From the NCBI GenBank assembly GCA_001724265.1, contig MEDY01000087.1, positions 62,001-126,000 of the forward strand: 64,000 bases of DNA. Reading direction: 5' to 3'. Below, in pieces: positions 10,759-23,300 of the stretch (position 1 is its first letter; the number at the start of each line of letters is the position of its first letter). The DNA comes from Rhizaria sp. SCN 62-66 (taxonomy: Eukaryota; Rhizaria, unplaced). A model generated the notes under the pieces. It made no database searches. It saw only the letters and a program-made list of their open reading frames with translations, and was not told the origin of the DNA. Both the position numbers and the translations under genes were made by a program.

Positions 10759-13700
10759 GCGCGCTGCTTCTGCCGCTGGTGTTGCTGCTGTTGCTGCTGC
10801 AGCAGCAGGCTCGCGGCCGTCGGCGACTGCAGTGCGGACACCGGGCCCGTGGCCGGACTCGGCCTCGCCGTCCCGCCCCTGCTGCCGCCCCCGCCGCCGC
10901 TGGCACTGCCGCTTGCGCCCGCGTTAGTCCCTGTGCCGCTGTAGACGCTGGCGCTCGCGGCCGCCGTGCCGATGCTGCTGCGGCGCCGGTGATTGCGGAG
11001 GCTCTCAAGCGCGGCCGCGGTCGGCGGCGGCAGCGACATACCGGCGGCGGCCGCGGTGGCGGCGACGAGCGTGCTCGCGTCGAGCGCGCCGCTGTGTCCG
11101 TGGCCGTGGCCGTCGCGGGGGCGCGCGGCGCTGGCCGCGGTCGGCGTGGGCGCGTTGCTCGCGCTGGCGCTGCTTGCGGCGCCCGCGAACGGCGCAGGGA
11201 CTGGCGAAAGCAGCGAAGTCGTGACGCCGAGGGTGCTCGCGCTGCCCTGCCGGCGGTGTGCCGCGGCGGCGTGCGCGGCGGCGGCGGCGCTGCTCAGGCT
11301 GGGGCGTGGGCCACCCGCGGCGCCGTGGCCGCCGACGTAGGGGGACGACGGGGACGGAGCGCGGTACTGCTGCTGTTGCTGTTGTTGAGGGAGGAACGGG
11401 GAGCTGTACGGGGACGGCAGCGCAGCGACGAGCTGCTCCACCGTGAGCGTGCCTGCGCCGCCCGAGGGCACGGCGAGACCGGCGCCCGCGCCAGCGGCGG
11501 CGGCGGCCGACGAAGGCGGGAGAGAGAGGGGAGCCAGCCGCTGTGAGCCGGGCTGTGACTGCGTCGGCAGGGAAGACGACTCAAACGGCTGCTGCTGCTC
11601 GTGGACAGATTGCTGCGACTGCTGTGGCTCTGGTGACGGCGAGAAGAACCGACTCACCGTGTCAACAAGGCCCCCGAACAGCGAGTTGTCGTCCTTCTTG
11701 CCCTTCTGCGGCGTGCCTGGAGCCGCGCTGACGCTGCTGCTGTCGGGGATTGCGCCAAGCCTACCGAGCCCAGAGCGCATTGCGGGCGACGAGATGGGCG
11801 GCGACAGCGGGCTCGGAAGGACGCCGAGGAGGCGCGGGCCGGTCGCGGCGGACGCGCTACCTGCGGCCAGCACACCCGACCCTGTCTTGGAGCCGCCCGC
11901 GCTGGCGGCCGCGTCGGCGGGGAGGCCGTGCGTCTGCCGGTACTTCTTCACCGCGGCGGTGACGACCGCGCTCACGGCCGACTCCGCCGCGGCCCCCGCC
12001 TCGGCCTCGACCTTAAGCACCGCGGCGCGCTCGCTCGCCACAGCCAGCACGGCGCGCGTCGCCGCCGCCACCGGCATGAACACCGGCGCGGCCTGGCTCT
12101 GAGCGCCGGCGGCCTCGCGCCTCAGCAGCGCGGTGACAGCGGCGGCCGCGGCCTCTGCGGCGGCCTCGGCCTCGGCGACGGCGGCGGGCGCGGCCGTCTT
12201 GCTGACCGCTAGCGCAGCCGCCGCGTCCGTTGCCGCGTCCGCGAGCGCGACGCGGTAGCGCAGCTCGGCCTCAAGCGCCAGCGGCAGTGCGGGGTGCGTC
12301 ACGGGCGTCGCGCGCGCGCCGCGGGGCGCGGCGAGGAGGTTATGCGCAGCCGCGGCGCTGGGCCCCGCGGCGTGGGCGGGCGCGGCCACGCGGCAGCCAT
12401 CGTACTCCTCCTCGCTGTCGTCTGAGATCGCGTCGATGTCGACGTCGTCGGAGTCGTTGTCCTTGGCGTCGTCGGAAGCGATACCGTTGACACCTTGTTC
12501 GAGGCGCTTCACGGCAGCCGCAACGTCGCGCCGCTGCTTGCGCTCCCACCGCAGCCGCAGCCTCTGCGCGCGCGCGAAGGCCTTCTCGTGCAGCGCCGCG
12601 ATGGCCCTGCGCGCCGAGGCCACGGTCTCGGCCACGGCGGCGGAGCGCGCGCGGATGGCGGCAACCGCGGGGTCCGACCCGGGGGCCGCGGCCTCTCTCA
12701 CGGTCGTGGTCACCGCCACCGCGTTGGGCTTCGTAGTATCGGCATTGCAGTCACTGGCGCTGCTGCTCTTGCACTCTGTCGCGGCGGCGGAGGTTACGGA
12801 GATGGTCGCGAGCGCGAGCGCAGGCGCGGCAACGGCCGAGCTGGCGCCTCTGCTGCCTGCCCGCGCCGCGCCGGCCGCTGCGGCCTCGGCAGCCGCAAGC
12901 GGGGCGTACGTCGGCCGCGCCACAAACGCAGCCACCGCGCCGCCGCCGGCGGTCGAGACGAGCTCGGTGCTGCCGCCGGTGCTTACGGTCAGCGTCTTAG
13001 TGTCGCCGAGGTACCGGTACGAGAACGCCGGCAGAGACTCACTCGGCAACTGTGCCTGGGACTGAGAATGAGTCTGCGGCTGATGTAAGTACCCCACTGT
13101 TGACGAGGGACTTAAACTGCCGTGGTAAAGCCCCCATGTCGCCAGCCCCAGCACATGCGGCGGCAGCGCGAGTTCCATGGCGAACGCCTGCCGGACCCCG
13201 GCGACGGCGCCCGCGGCGATTGCTCGCGCCAGCGCAAGCCTGCGGCGCACGCCAGCGGCCAGCGCCGTGGCGAGCGCGCCGTCGGGGGTCTCGAATGCGG
13301 TGACCACGGCGCCCGTCGCGTCGGGGATGTCCACGCGCGCGCCTGCGGCAATAAGCAGCGTCGCGACAGAGGGCTTGTGGTACTTGCACGCGAGGAAGAG
13401 CGGCGTGCGCAGCGACAGAGAGAGCGCGTCGACGTCGGCACCCAGCGCGATGAGGTACTTGCACAGCGCAGCGCGGCCATATACGGCGGCCAGGTGCAGC
13501 GGGCGCTCGCCGGCGTCGTTGGCGAGGTTCGCGTCGGCGTGGCCGCGCTCGACGAGCAGGCGCGCGCACACGGGCTGGGGCGCCAGCACAGCGAGCGAGA
13601 GCGCCGAGTGCTGCGAGGGCAGCGCGTAGCACGGGTGCGGGCCGTGCGCGGGCGGCAGCGGCAGCGGCGCGCCCGTGGACGCGTGCAGCGGGCGCGGGCC

Positions 13701-14388
13701 GTCGTGCGCGAGCGGGGAGCTGAGGCCGGAGGCAACACCGGCAGCGGCGGCGGCGGCAGCGGAGGAGGAGCTGCCGCCGGAGGAGGACGGCGAAGCGGCG
13801 GCGGCGGCAGTGGCCGTGGCAGTCGCGGCGGAGGCGGCCGACGCCGCGCTAGAGGAAGACGAAGAGGAGCTCGAAGCGGTAGCCGCGGGCGCCGTGAGCA
13901 GGGGGTTCTTGTGCGGCGGCAGCGAGAGCTTGTTGACGTCGACGTCGCACGCCGGGAGGGACAGCAGGTACGTCACGATGTCGTGGTGGCCCCGCAGCGA
14001 GGCGTGCATCAGCGCGGTCCAGCCCGCCGAATCGGGGTGGTTCAGCTCCGCGTGCGCGTTAACGAGGCATTGGACGACGAGCAGGCGACCTACAGGGGAA
14101 GATAAACCAGTGATACGGGAGACGATGCATGGTGAGTTTTGCAGGATGTTGCGAGGAAAAGTGAGATCTCGGGATTTTAGGGTGGGATTAAAACGTACCA
14201 GAGGCAGCTGCAACGGTTAGAGCGGTACGCCCCTTGCGGTCGTACGCGTTGATGTTCCGGTCAGGCTCCTGGAGAAGCTTGAATACGATACGCGCGATGT
14301 TGGCACCGCCGCTGAGGATGACCTGGGTGAGGTGCGAGGCAGCTTCTTCCTGGCTCCGAGCGGGGCCAAAGCCCTGCGCGGCGCTCAT
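8391..14388 (-). CDS. ankyrin-repeat protein with NPF motif array and C-terminal SAM-like domain (about 1,962 aa)
   Basis: Exon 1 is 14388-14199 and exon 2 is 14089-8391 (TAA). The 109-nt intron starts GTACGT and ends GTAG. The splice falls inside an ankyrin repeat and restores it (GRTALTVAAASG then RLLVVQCLV). At least four or five ankyrin units occur in about the first 330 residues, split by a Ser/Ala/Gly-rich insert. The long middle is disordered, with a polyglutamine tract and an Ala-rich charged stretch. Plus-strand positions 10001-10246 encode five NPF-Asp motifs. The last 65 residues (GRWLLSQGL to KLMEIIKNV) resemble a SAM domain. Known family logic: ankyrin and SAM domains mediate protein contacts, and NPF binds EH domains. 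I infer an endocytic or membrane-traffic scaffold. No enzyme domain or membrane helix is seen. Confidence 0.82.
10722..10806 (-). repeat. CAG-type trinucleotide repeat encoding polyglutamine
   Basis: Interrupted CTG/TTG units on the plus strand encode two runs of glutamines separated by a short Gln/Arg/Lys segment inside the ankyrin protein. The mix of CAG and CAA codons suggests an older, partly stabilised tract. Confidence 0.75.
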
Positions 14389-14752
14389 ATAGACCAGAGT
14401 TCTGAGTAGATAACTCTGTTGGTAGTACTAACAGTTGTGTTACAGGACAGAACCTGAATGTACGGAGGTTGGTGTGACGTAGGAAGTCGATCACGATCCT
14501 GAGACTCGCACCGTCGTCTATGGAGTGACGTGGAAAGCAGTAACTAAGTTATACAAATGCACACGCAGGGATCCGTCAGGAGGACTGTGAATATTATATC
14601 AGTATTCAAAAAGACCAAAACAAGAAAGATGCAAAATAACACCCTTAAATCTATTCATAAACCGTGTTATCAGCCTTTCGTTTTTCGATCTCACGTGCTC
14701 CCATCCTCCGCCACACATACCGCCTCGCCACACGCTCCCGTAGACCCGGACC
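14389..14752. promoter_or_regulatory. divergent intergenic region between ankyrin and JmjC genes
   Basis: Only 364 bp separate the two start codons. This AT-richer stretch must carry both 5' UTRs and probably both promoters. No TATA box or other clear motif could be assigned. Confidence 0.4.
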
Positions 14753-17173
14753 ATGTTTCCCAAGACATCCGGAGCCGCTTCCTCGCGCACCCGTCCTGTG
14801 CCGAGCTCTTCCTTTGCGTCGGGCGACGTCGCCCACGCGGATAAGCGCGCGCGCCCCGCCGCTGCCGTGGGCGGTGCCGCGGCGGCACCTCACGCTGCAC
14901 CCGCCGCGCCGGCCTCCCGCGGCGGCTTCTCCTTCGGCTTCGCGCCCGACCCGTCCGCCGCGGCCGCCGCGGAGCCCGTCGCGGCGCCCGCACTGCTGCC
15001 GACGCCCGCGATCGCGGCGCCCGTGCCTAGCTTCGCAAAGTACGCCGTTGCGCTGCGGGGCTGGAGCGCCATGGGCGGGCTCTCACTACGCACGGGCGAC
15101 GTCGTGGCCGTGGACTGGGACCAGAGCACCGGGTTCGACCTTTTCGTGACCGTGATGGCGCACGTGGAAGGCGAAGGGTGGCGCGAGACCGCCGCGTCGG
15201 GCTTTGTTCCCCCCGCCGTGCTCCGCCTCGTCAACCCTGACTCAGACGTCACCACTACTCACAGTCACCAGCCCGCAGCAACAAAGCCTGTCGGGGCAGC
15301 CGCGAGCGCGCCCGTCGCCACTGCGGCCCGCGCCCAAGCCAACGCCACCGCGGCCGCTGCCATCGCCGCGGTTCCCGCCACCGCAGACGGCGACGGGCTC
15401 GTGCTCGAGTACGACAGCGTGTTCGACGCCGTCGAGCGGCTGACCCAGCACGCGCACCACGTCGCGACGCCGCTGGACGTGGACTCGTCGCTGGCGTCGT
15501 TCGTGTGGCCGCTAACCGTGGGCGAGTTCATGTCGCGCGTGTATTCGCGAAAGTGCCTTGTCGTCCACAGCACCGGCGCGCGCCTCGCTCGCCTCCGCGG
15601 GGACTTCCACGGCTTCGACGTCGCCGAGATGGTCAACGCAGCGTCGCGCCTTGTCGTGTGGATGCGCGCGCTCAAGACGGGCGCCATGCAGTACCTGGAC
15701 GCGGGCCCCGACGTCGCGCTCAACGCCTACGCCTCGGGACACACGCTCTACTTCAACCCAGAGACCTCTACTCAAGACCGCTATGTGCGATCACTGTCCC
15801 GCGACCTGGGCATCGACTTCGGCACCGACAAGGAGGGTGGCGGCGGCGATGTCGAGGTCTTTGCTGTTACCACGCGCCACTCCACGCCCTGGCACTTCGA
15901 CGCGCAGGATAACTTTTCGGTCCAGCTTGCGGGGACGAAGCGGTGGACTGTGGCGACGTCGGGACAGACGAACCCGCTGACGAACCTGCACCCCAGGTCC
16001 ACCAACCGGGCGTCGGTGATGTCGGACTTTAAGGTGCACTGCGACGCCAACGGGCGCGCTGACGGGATCCCTGGCGCGGACTGCGACAGCGAGCACCGTC
16101 CGGTCGCGGCGCTGGATGCGGCGCCGCAGGAGTCGTTCATCGTGCGGCCCGGCTCAGTCTTCTACCATCCGGCGGGGATCTGGCACAAGGTCGACGCGCT
16201 CGACGACGAGGGCTCGCTGTCGATCAACATCTCGCTCGACTCGCTGCGCTGGCTCGACGTCATCATGGCGCGCCTCGCGCAGCGCATGCACCGCGTGCCG
16301 CGCTGGCGCGGGCGCGTGCTCGTCCCACCCCAGCTCGGCCGCGGCGCCGCGGGCAACGCGCAGGGCGCGGCCATGCGGCTCGATTTCGTGCGGGGCACGA
16401 TCCGCGGGATGCTGGACGAGCTCAAGACCGTGGTGGGCGGGCTCAACGCGGAGGACTTCGCGCCCCCTGCGCTGCTGCTCGACAACAGGATCGGCGGCGG
16501 CGCCGATGGCGAGGACGACGACGGCGAGGGTGGCGGCGGCGAGAAGCGGAAGGCGGCCACTGTGGCGGCCGCGACGGCTGCGGGCGTTGACAGCGACGCG
16601 TTCCCGCTGCACGACGCTGATGCCATCGTCGCACTCACTGCGCTGCTCAATCCCGTCTCTCGCACTGCGACTGCGGGCGCTACTGAGGCCGTGGGCGCGA
16701 GTGTGAGCGCCGGCGACGTCGTGCTGAGGCGCAACCCGCTTGTCACGGTGATCCCCGCCGAGCCCCCCGTGGCGACCTTGCAGCAGCTGCAGCAGCCCAC
16801 GAATGCGGGCGGCGTGCTCAGCCACCGCGGCTGGGAGGCGCACAGCGGCTTCGGCATGCAGCAGGGCTTCCAGTCGCAGTACTGCGCGCAGTTTTACACC
16901 GCGCGCGACAGTACGCCGTGGGTCGTGCAGGGCAAGCTGCGCGCCGCGGACGTGCACGCCACCGTTGTTGCGTGGGCCCGCCGCAACGACTCCCCAGTCA
17001 ACGCCGCCGGCACGGTGACGCTGGAGAGCGTGCAGAAGGCCGCCGTGGCGTGGGTCAAGGAGCAGACGAGCAGTGGCGACAACGTTGACGTTAGTGCTGT
17101 TGAGCACGCCGTGCTTGAGACGGTGTCAATGCTTGTGCATGTTGGCGCTCTCGTTGTTGTCCCTAAGGCTTAA
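14753..17173 (+). CDS. JmjC/cupin-type 2-oxoglutarate oxygenase with N-terminal SH3-like domain (806 aa)
   Basis: Single exon, ATG to TAA. Residues about 94-165 look like an SH3 fold (ALRGW, then GDVVAVDW, then GFVPPAVLRLV). The catalytic part lies at about residues 245-520. His381 and Asp383 in WHFDAQDNF form the HxD pair, followed by the GTKRW strand. His478 in the PGSVFYHPAGIWHKV stretch supplies the third iron ligand. This arrangement fits the ribosomal-oxygenase-like JmjC/cupin class (Fe(II)- and 2-oxoglutarate-dependent hydroxylases acting on proteins). The C-terminal 300 residues hold an acidic Gly-rich linker and an ordered tail that may be a winged-helix-like segment. The substrate is unknown. 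The N-terminal 40 residues are Ala/Arg-rich with no signal peptide. The enzyme class is fairly sure; orthology to MINA53/NO66 is not shown. Confidence 0.85.
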   Translation: MFPKTSGAASSRTRPVPSSSFASGDVAHADKRARPAAAVGGAAAAPHAAPAAPASRGGFSFGFAPDPSAAAAAEPVAAPALLPTPAIAAPVPSFAKYAVALRGWSAMGGLSLRTGDVVAVDWDQSTGFDLFVTVMAHVEGEGWRETAASGFVPPAVLRLVNPDSDVTTTHSHQPAATKPVGAAASAPVATAARAQANATAAAAIAAVPATADGDGLVLEYDSVFDAVERLTQHAHHVATPLDVDSSLASFVWPLTVGEFMSRVYSRKCLVVHSTGARLARLRGDFHGFDVAEMVNAASRLVVWMRALKTGAMQYLDAGPDVALNAYASGHTLYFNPETSTQDRYVRSLSRDLGIDFGTDKEGGGGDVEVFAVTTRHSTPWHFDAQDNFSVQLAGTKRWTVATSGQTNPLTNLHPRSTNRASVMSDFKVHCDANGRADGIPGADCDSEHRPVAALDAAPQESFIVRPGSVFYHPAGIWHKVDALDDEGSLSINISLDSLRWLDVIMARLAQRMHRVPRWRGRVLVPPQLGRGAAGNAQGAAMRLDFVRGTIRGMLDELKTVVGGLNAEDFAPPALLLDNRIGGGADGEDDDGEGGGGEKRKAATVAAATAAGVDSDAFPLHDADAIVALTALLNPVSRTATAGATEAVGASVSAGDVVLRRNPLVTVIPAEPPVATLQQLQQPTNAGGVLSHRGWEAHSGFGMQQGFQSQYCAQFYTARDSTPWVVQGKLRAADVHATVVAWARRNDSPVNAAGTVTLESVQKAAVAWVKEQTSSGDNVDVSAVEHAVLETVSMLVHVGALVVVPKA

Positions 17174-17256
17174 GAATCTTTACTACCAGCTACATTTGTT
17201 ATTTATACTAGAACCCCTTGCGTAATCGCTATTTTATCAACATTACTCATTCCATG

Positions 17257-17262
17257 AATAAA
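17257..17262 (+). terminator. AATAAA polyadenylation signal of the JmjC gene
   Basis: AATAAA lies 84 nt after the TAA stop, in a short AT-rich spacer before the convergent gene. Position and composition fit a eukaryotic poly(A) signal. Confidence 0.6.
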
Positions 17263-17336
17263 GAAATGCTCATTGTATTCGTGTCTGTCTAATGTAACAA
17301 GTTAAATTTTGTAAATCTACTTTTCGATTGTGTGAA

Positions 17337-20300
17337 TTACTTGCGGTTGAGAGCTGCTTCTTGTGCGCGTAAGTTCGCGTACGCACTGCTCCTAGTCGCT
17401 GCGAGAATGACTTCGATGTCGCTACCGTCAAGCGGGTGAGGCTGGAACCCTGTCGCTGGCGCGACCGCAATGCCGGCACTGCTGTTTCCAGCTGTGTTCG
17501 CAGTGTTGTGATCGCGCGCTGTGGGCAGAGTGACGACGCGAGTGCCGGAGCCAGCGGTCGGGTGCCAAGTGCGTACCAGCTGCAGCGGCTGCCCGTTGCG
17601 GCCGGTGCTCTGCTCCGACGGCATATCGGCGCTCACAAACACGCGACGCAGGGTGTCTACCTCGTGGTGCGGCACAGTCGCGTTCACCGTCCCCGCGGTG
17701 CCACTCACAGTCACCTTGCTCGCGTTGCGCGACGGGTCGGAGCCCACAGTCACAGCGCCAGAGCCGTAGAGCGCGGCAGTCGCAACGACGGCGGGGTTGA
17801 TCCCCAGCGCGTCAAGCGCCGCCTTCTCTTCGACAACAGCGTCCGCGTGCCTGCGCAGTGCCTCGGCCGCCTGGCGTGCCTGCTCGGCCCGCTCGCGCCA
17901 CTGCGCAGCCTCTTTGCGCGCGGCCGCGGCATCCGCGGTGCGCGCGGCGACGGCGGCCTGCATCTCTTGCGTCAGCGCGACGGCCTGCGCCAGCGCGTCC
18001 TCGGCCTCCGCCGCCTGCCGCTGGGCGGCCGCGAGATCGGCCGAGAGCACCTCGTAGTCGCGGTCCCGGCGCAGTGCAGTGCGCTGCAAGGCCTCAGACC
18101 CCTCGCGCAATGCTGCTGCTTCGCGGACAGCCGCGGCGGTAACTGCAGACTCGCGGGCTGCAGTAGCTTCGGCGGTGGTGGCACGCAGCTCAGCTTGCGA
18201 CGCGCGCGCGTTGGCCGCGATCATCTCGCGCTCCGCAGCAGCACGCGTCGCCTCAGCTTGCTGTGCTGCCTCAGCTGCTGCCGCCGCGCGGCCTTCTGCG
18301 GCGACTGCGCACAGCTCCGCAGTCCTGGTCCGCGCCTCGGCCTCGGCAGCGGCGCCCTCAAGCGCAGTCTCCCGGCCAGCGGCGTCGCGCGAGAGCGCGT
18401 CGACCTGGTTGCGTAACCGCGCAACCTCGTCCTTGACAACGGCGGCTGCGTCTTCAGCGCGGTATGCGCGCTCGCGGAACGCCTTAACGTCGCTCTCAGC
18501 ACTGTCCACCAAGGCGGCACGCGGGGCCAGTGCTGCGATGCGTGCACGAAGCACCTTAGCCTCGGTCTCGAGAGCACGAGCACGTTCAGCCGCGTCGGTC
18601 TCGCCCGCAGCGCGGAACAGCGCGGCTGCGTCGTGTTCCTCGTGCGCCAGCGCGCGGCCCTCTGCCGCCGCGGTGTGTGCGCGTGCGGCGGCGAGCTCGC
18701 GGCGCGTGCGCTGGAGCTCAGTGCCCAGCGCCTGCACAAGCGCAGCGACCTCTTCTAAGCGCGAGCTTGTGTCGGAGATCTCCTGGCGCAGCGCCTCGTT
18801 CTCAGCCTCCGCTGCAGAGGCGCGGGCTTCGGTGGCTGCTGACGCAGTAGTCGCAGCGGCACCGGCACCAGCAGCAACGGTCTCAGCCTGCGCGAGCGCA
18901 GCGCTGGCAGCGGCGAGGTCAGCAGTTAGCTGTGCAGCCTGCTCACGAGCGAGCTTGGCGCGCTCGGTCTCAAGCGTCAACAACGACTCGGCGCGGCGCG
19001 CGCGGCCCTCGTGCGCCTCGGTGTCAAGCCTCGCGCGGGCGAGCTCGTCCTGCGCTGCCCACAGGTCCTGCTCCAGGGCACGCGCACGTGCAGTCTCCGT
19101 CTCAAGACGGCTGAGAGCAAGAGAAAGCTGACCCGGCGCTGATGTGGGTGCCTCAGTCGGGTTGGACTCAATCACCATCGACACATCCGCGGCGGCCATA
19201 ACGCCGTCAGCATCATCGTCATCATCGTCTGAGTACTCGCTATTGTCGACAGCAGGTGCAACAGGGCGTACTTGTTTTGCAGCCAATTTGAGTGCTGCAT
19301 TCAGTTTGTCTTGAGTGGCCTCAACAACATCCTTGGCCTCTGCAAGAGCACTTTCAAGAGCACGAATGCGTGAGCGAAGTGTCTCCTCGTGCTCAGTCGC
19401 AGCTTGCGCCTGTGCCTGCGCCATCTCGAGCTGCTTCGCCATGAACTCGGCCTGCAACGCGCGGGTACGCGCCGCATCGAGCTCGGTCTTGTCGCCGGCG
19501 CGCAGTGCGTGCGCGGTCGCAGCCTCAGTCGCAGAGCGCTGAGCTGCGTCGGTAGCGGCGCGGGCGCGCTTCTCGGCGTCTGCGGCATCAGCGCGCGCGC
19601 TCTCGAGCATGCCAATAGTGGTAGCAAGACGGGACTCTGTGGTGAGCAGTTGAGCCTGTGCACGGCGCAACGCGGTGACAGCAGCAATGAGGCGCTGATA
19701 CAGCGCGCGTGCGATCGTGTCATCCTCAGAGACTGTGAGCTGAGCCAGGAAGGTATCAAAGCTGGAGAGATCACAGTGGAACTCAGCGCCAGCAAGTGAT
19801 GCTTCAGGCTGTTCCTTCTGTGGCTGCTGGGTACTCGCCAGCTTCGGAGCAGCGTTATCTTGGGCTTGCTCGAGAGCGCTCTTGAGCGCCTTTTGCAGCA
19901 TATCGATTTCACTGTTGCGCGCGCTGACAACTGCCTCGATCTCATTCAGCTCCTTTTCGAGCTGCTGAACGCGTTCGTCGTCCTGACCCGCCAAAGCATC
20001 GGCGCGTTCTGCTGCTTCCTGGGCAGCGTTGCGGGCAGCAAGAGCCTCGGCACGCGCACGGGCTGCCGCGTCGTTCGCAGCCTCCGCAGAGGAAAGTGCA
20101 GCGTCGCGGTCTTCGCGCAGTCGCTGCAAGCTCGCGATGGTCTCCTCAGTGACACGGCCAGCAACAGGAACAGTGTACATGTCACTAACAGAGCTGCGCC
20201 TTGATGCGTTGCGAGCAGCGGAGTGCTTGTTATTCGCGATGTTGGTGGAGTCATCTTCATCGTCATCATCGTCAGAAGAATGGAACACAACGGCGCGCCT

Positions 20301-23300
20301 GACACTACTCGGCACACCGTTCGCCGTATCCTCCGCAGCCGCCAGTGCGCGCGCGAGCTCATCGCAGTGCGCTCTGAGCTCGGCCTCGCGCTTCCCGTGC
20401 TGGTCAACGACAGTGCGCAGCGCGCGGTGGGCCTCCTCGCTCTCCGCTCTCGCCTGCAACGCGCGCGTCTCAGCCTCGGCAGCAGCGGCCTCGGCGGCGG
20501 CAACGCGGGCGTTGGCGGCGCGAACCTCGGCCTCAGCATCGGCGTTCTTGTACACAACCGTGGGCGCAGTGACGGTGGGCTTGCTTGTGTTGCTCGAGTG
20601 CGAGCGAGCCACAATCGCAGCCAGCTCGTCGCGCTCCTTCGCCAAGGCATTGATCTCGCCTGTCTTCTGTGCGAGCGCACGCGCAATAGCACCAACACGT
20701 TCCGCCACTGCGCGCTGCTCCTCATCAGCAGCAGCGTCAGCATCGGCACGCGCGGCGAGCTCGGACTTCAGAGCCTCAACCTCAGCCTCGGCAGCTGCAG
20801 CGCGGGTCTCGGCCGCCTTGCGCGCACGCGCGTCGGCGTCCGCGTCGCCCGCACGAGACTTGAGCGCAGTGTGCAGGCGCGCGATGTGGGACTGCGACTG
20901 CTCGAGCACGGTCACCAAGTCGCGCTTGTTGTACAGAGCGTCCTGAAGCAGCTCCTCGAGGTAGATGATACGGTTATACGCGATCTCCAGCCGGAGCTGC
21001 GGGGCGCCGTTGGCAACAACAGCCGGGTGAGCGACCGTGCTGTGCTCTGCAGGGTCACGGCGGAAGGTCTCCTCGATCGCGGAGAGCGAGGACGCTTCGA
21101 GCGGGTTCAGGTCGCTGAGATCAAGCGCGGAATCAAGCGTGACAGGCGCTCTCGCTCCGTTGGTCGCAGTGACGGCGGACTCGGCGTTAGGCGCGTTGGA
21201 TGAGAACATGTAGAACGATGGCGCGTCAGTGCCGTGGTCAACCAGCTCCCTCTGCTCAGCGTCTGTGCCGACGCTGTGCATGATCGGGGCAGACCGCTGG
21301 ACGTCGGCCATCGTAGCAGCGTTCACAGTTGCAACAGCAGCAAACGGAGTTGCGTCCGTACCAGCGTCGCGCATCATAACGGTTGCTCCAGCGGAAACAG
21401 CGCTCGTCATCGTGCCCGCCGTCGCGGTAGTAGGTGCGGTTGTTGCAGTGCTGACGCTCTGGAGCGTCGCAGTGGAAGCAGAACGGGGAACCCATGCCTG
21501 CAGAGGCTCGGACGACAGACTGCCACGACGGCCAGCCGGAGGAACAGGCGCACTTGAGTCGGCGTCAGTGCCAGCAGCCGCGAACATCGCGGCGAGTCCG
21601 GCGTTCGCCGCCGTGTCAGATGGCGAGACCTGGGTCCCCGCGCTGACGGCAGCGACCGCGGGCAGAGACAGAGCGTCGCAGCCCGTGTCGCAGACAGCTG
21701 CGGGCACTGTGGTCTGCGAGAACGAGTCCTGCATCGTGACTGTGCGTGCGGGGGCAGTCTGCGTCTCTACAGTAGCAGTCGCCAAAGCACTTGCGGCGGG
21801 CTCGGTGGCAGTGCTCTGGGTGCCCGTACTCACTGTGGTGGCGTAGAGGGCGCTGCTAGAGCGGACCAGATCCGCAGATACCGACGCGTCAGCCGTTGTG
21901 ACAGCACTATGCGCGGTCTGCGTCCCGGCGCTGCTGACAGCAGCAGGAGTGATGTTGTGAGCCGACTCAACAGTCTGCGTGCTCGCGCCTACGGTCAGTC
22001 TAGCTGCGTTATCAGCGCTAATGGCGCCGTCACCAGCGCCCGTCGACACAAATTGCGCTGCCACGGGCGCATCAGTGCCCACGGTCGCCGTCGCAACAGC
22101 CTTAACCACGGTTGCCTGCGCAAACAGCTTGGAGAGCGCCGCCTCCGCAGCCGCGCTCACTGCCACCTTGTCGCCGCCGTCGGTCGAGGGCGAGTGGCTG
22201 TGGCTGTGGCCGAGCTCGCACTGTGACGAGCACCGGTGCAGCCCACCGGCCGAGGGCTTTCCTGTGCCCCCGTAATGAAGAGGCGGGGGGAAATGCAGTG
22301 CAGGCGCCGGGGTGTGCGATGCGGGCGTGAAGGGCATGAGGCCGAGGTCGGTGCCGGAAGGCACGGAGAGTAGCTGCAGCGGGCCGTGGAGGAAGTCATC
22401 GGTCTCGGACAGAGGAGTGAAGCCACCGAGAGCAAGCGAAGAGTGCGCGCCCGCAAGCGCGTGCGCGTGTGGAACCTCGGGCTGAGGCGCGCGGCCCGCA
22501 GCGAAGGCGGAATTAGCGGACAGAGATGTAGTCAAGGCATTGATGGGCAAGGGCGGGTGCTGCGGCGGGATGGGCGCGATCGACAGGGGCGGGAAGGCGG
22601 TGACGACGCATTGTGCAACGGGAGACCCGCCGCCCTGCTGCTGCTGTGGCTGGCCTTGGCTGGGCATGATGTTGGTTGCCGAGTGGCTCACAGTCATCAA
22701 CGCACTAACATCGCCGCCTGCCGATGCATTCGCATGAGCAACAGCGGGAATAACAACGCTCTCCGTCGCGACGGTCACGAAGTAGGCAGTAGAAGGGTTT
22801 GCACTGTTGTTGGCAACAGTGACAGGCTCAGTAACAACAGTCTCACACTGTGCCGTCGCGTCAATAGCATCCACAGTGACTGCTTCAGTTGACACGGTCA
22901 CAAACTGCCCGTTGCTAACGTTCACAAACGACTGTTGTGCACTGGTCGGGCTTGTTTCGTCGTTGTCGTCAAACAGGATGCCCGCCGCGGTGATATCAAC
23001 CTGCTTGTCGCCCTCAGTGCCTCGGTTGTTGTTGATGAACGCGGCGGCGTCGAGCAGAGTACGCAGCCGTTGGCACTCGTGCTCCGCGGCAGCGGCGCGG
23101 TCGAGCGCGGTCTTGACGCCGTTCTCGGCCTCGGTGATCGCGTTGTGTGCGTGGCCAGCAAGCTCCTCGCGGGCGGCGCGCTCAGCAGCAACCTCTGCCT
23201 CAGCGTTGCGTGCGGTCTCGCTGGCGTCAGCAGCGGCGTTGAGGGCGACGTCGCGCGCGGCCTCGGCGGCAGCCAACTTTGAGTGCAGAGTCACGATCTC

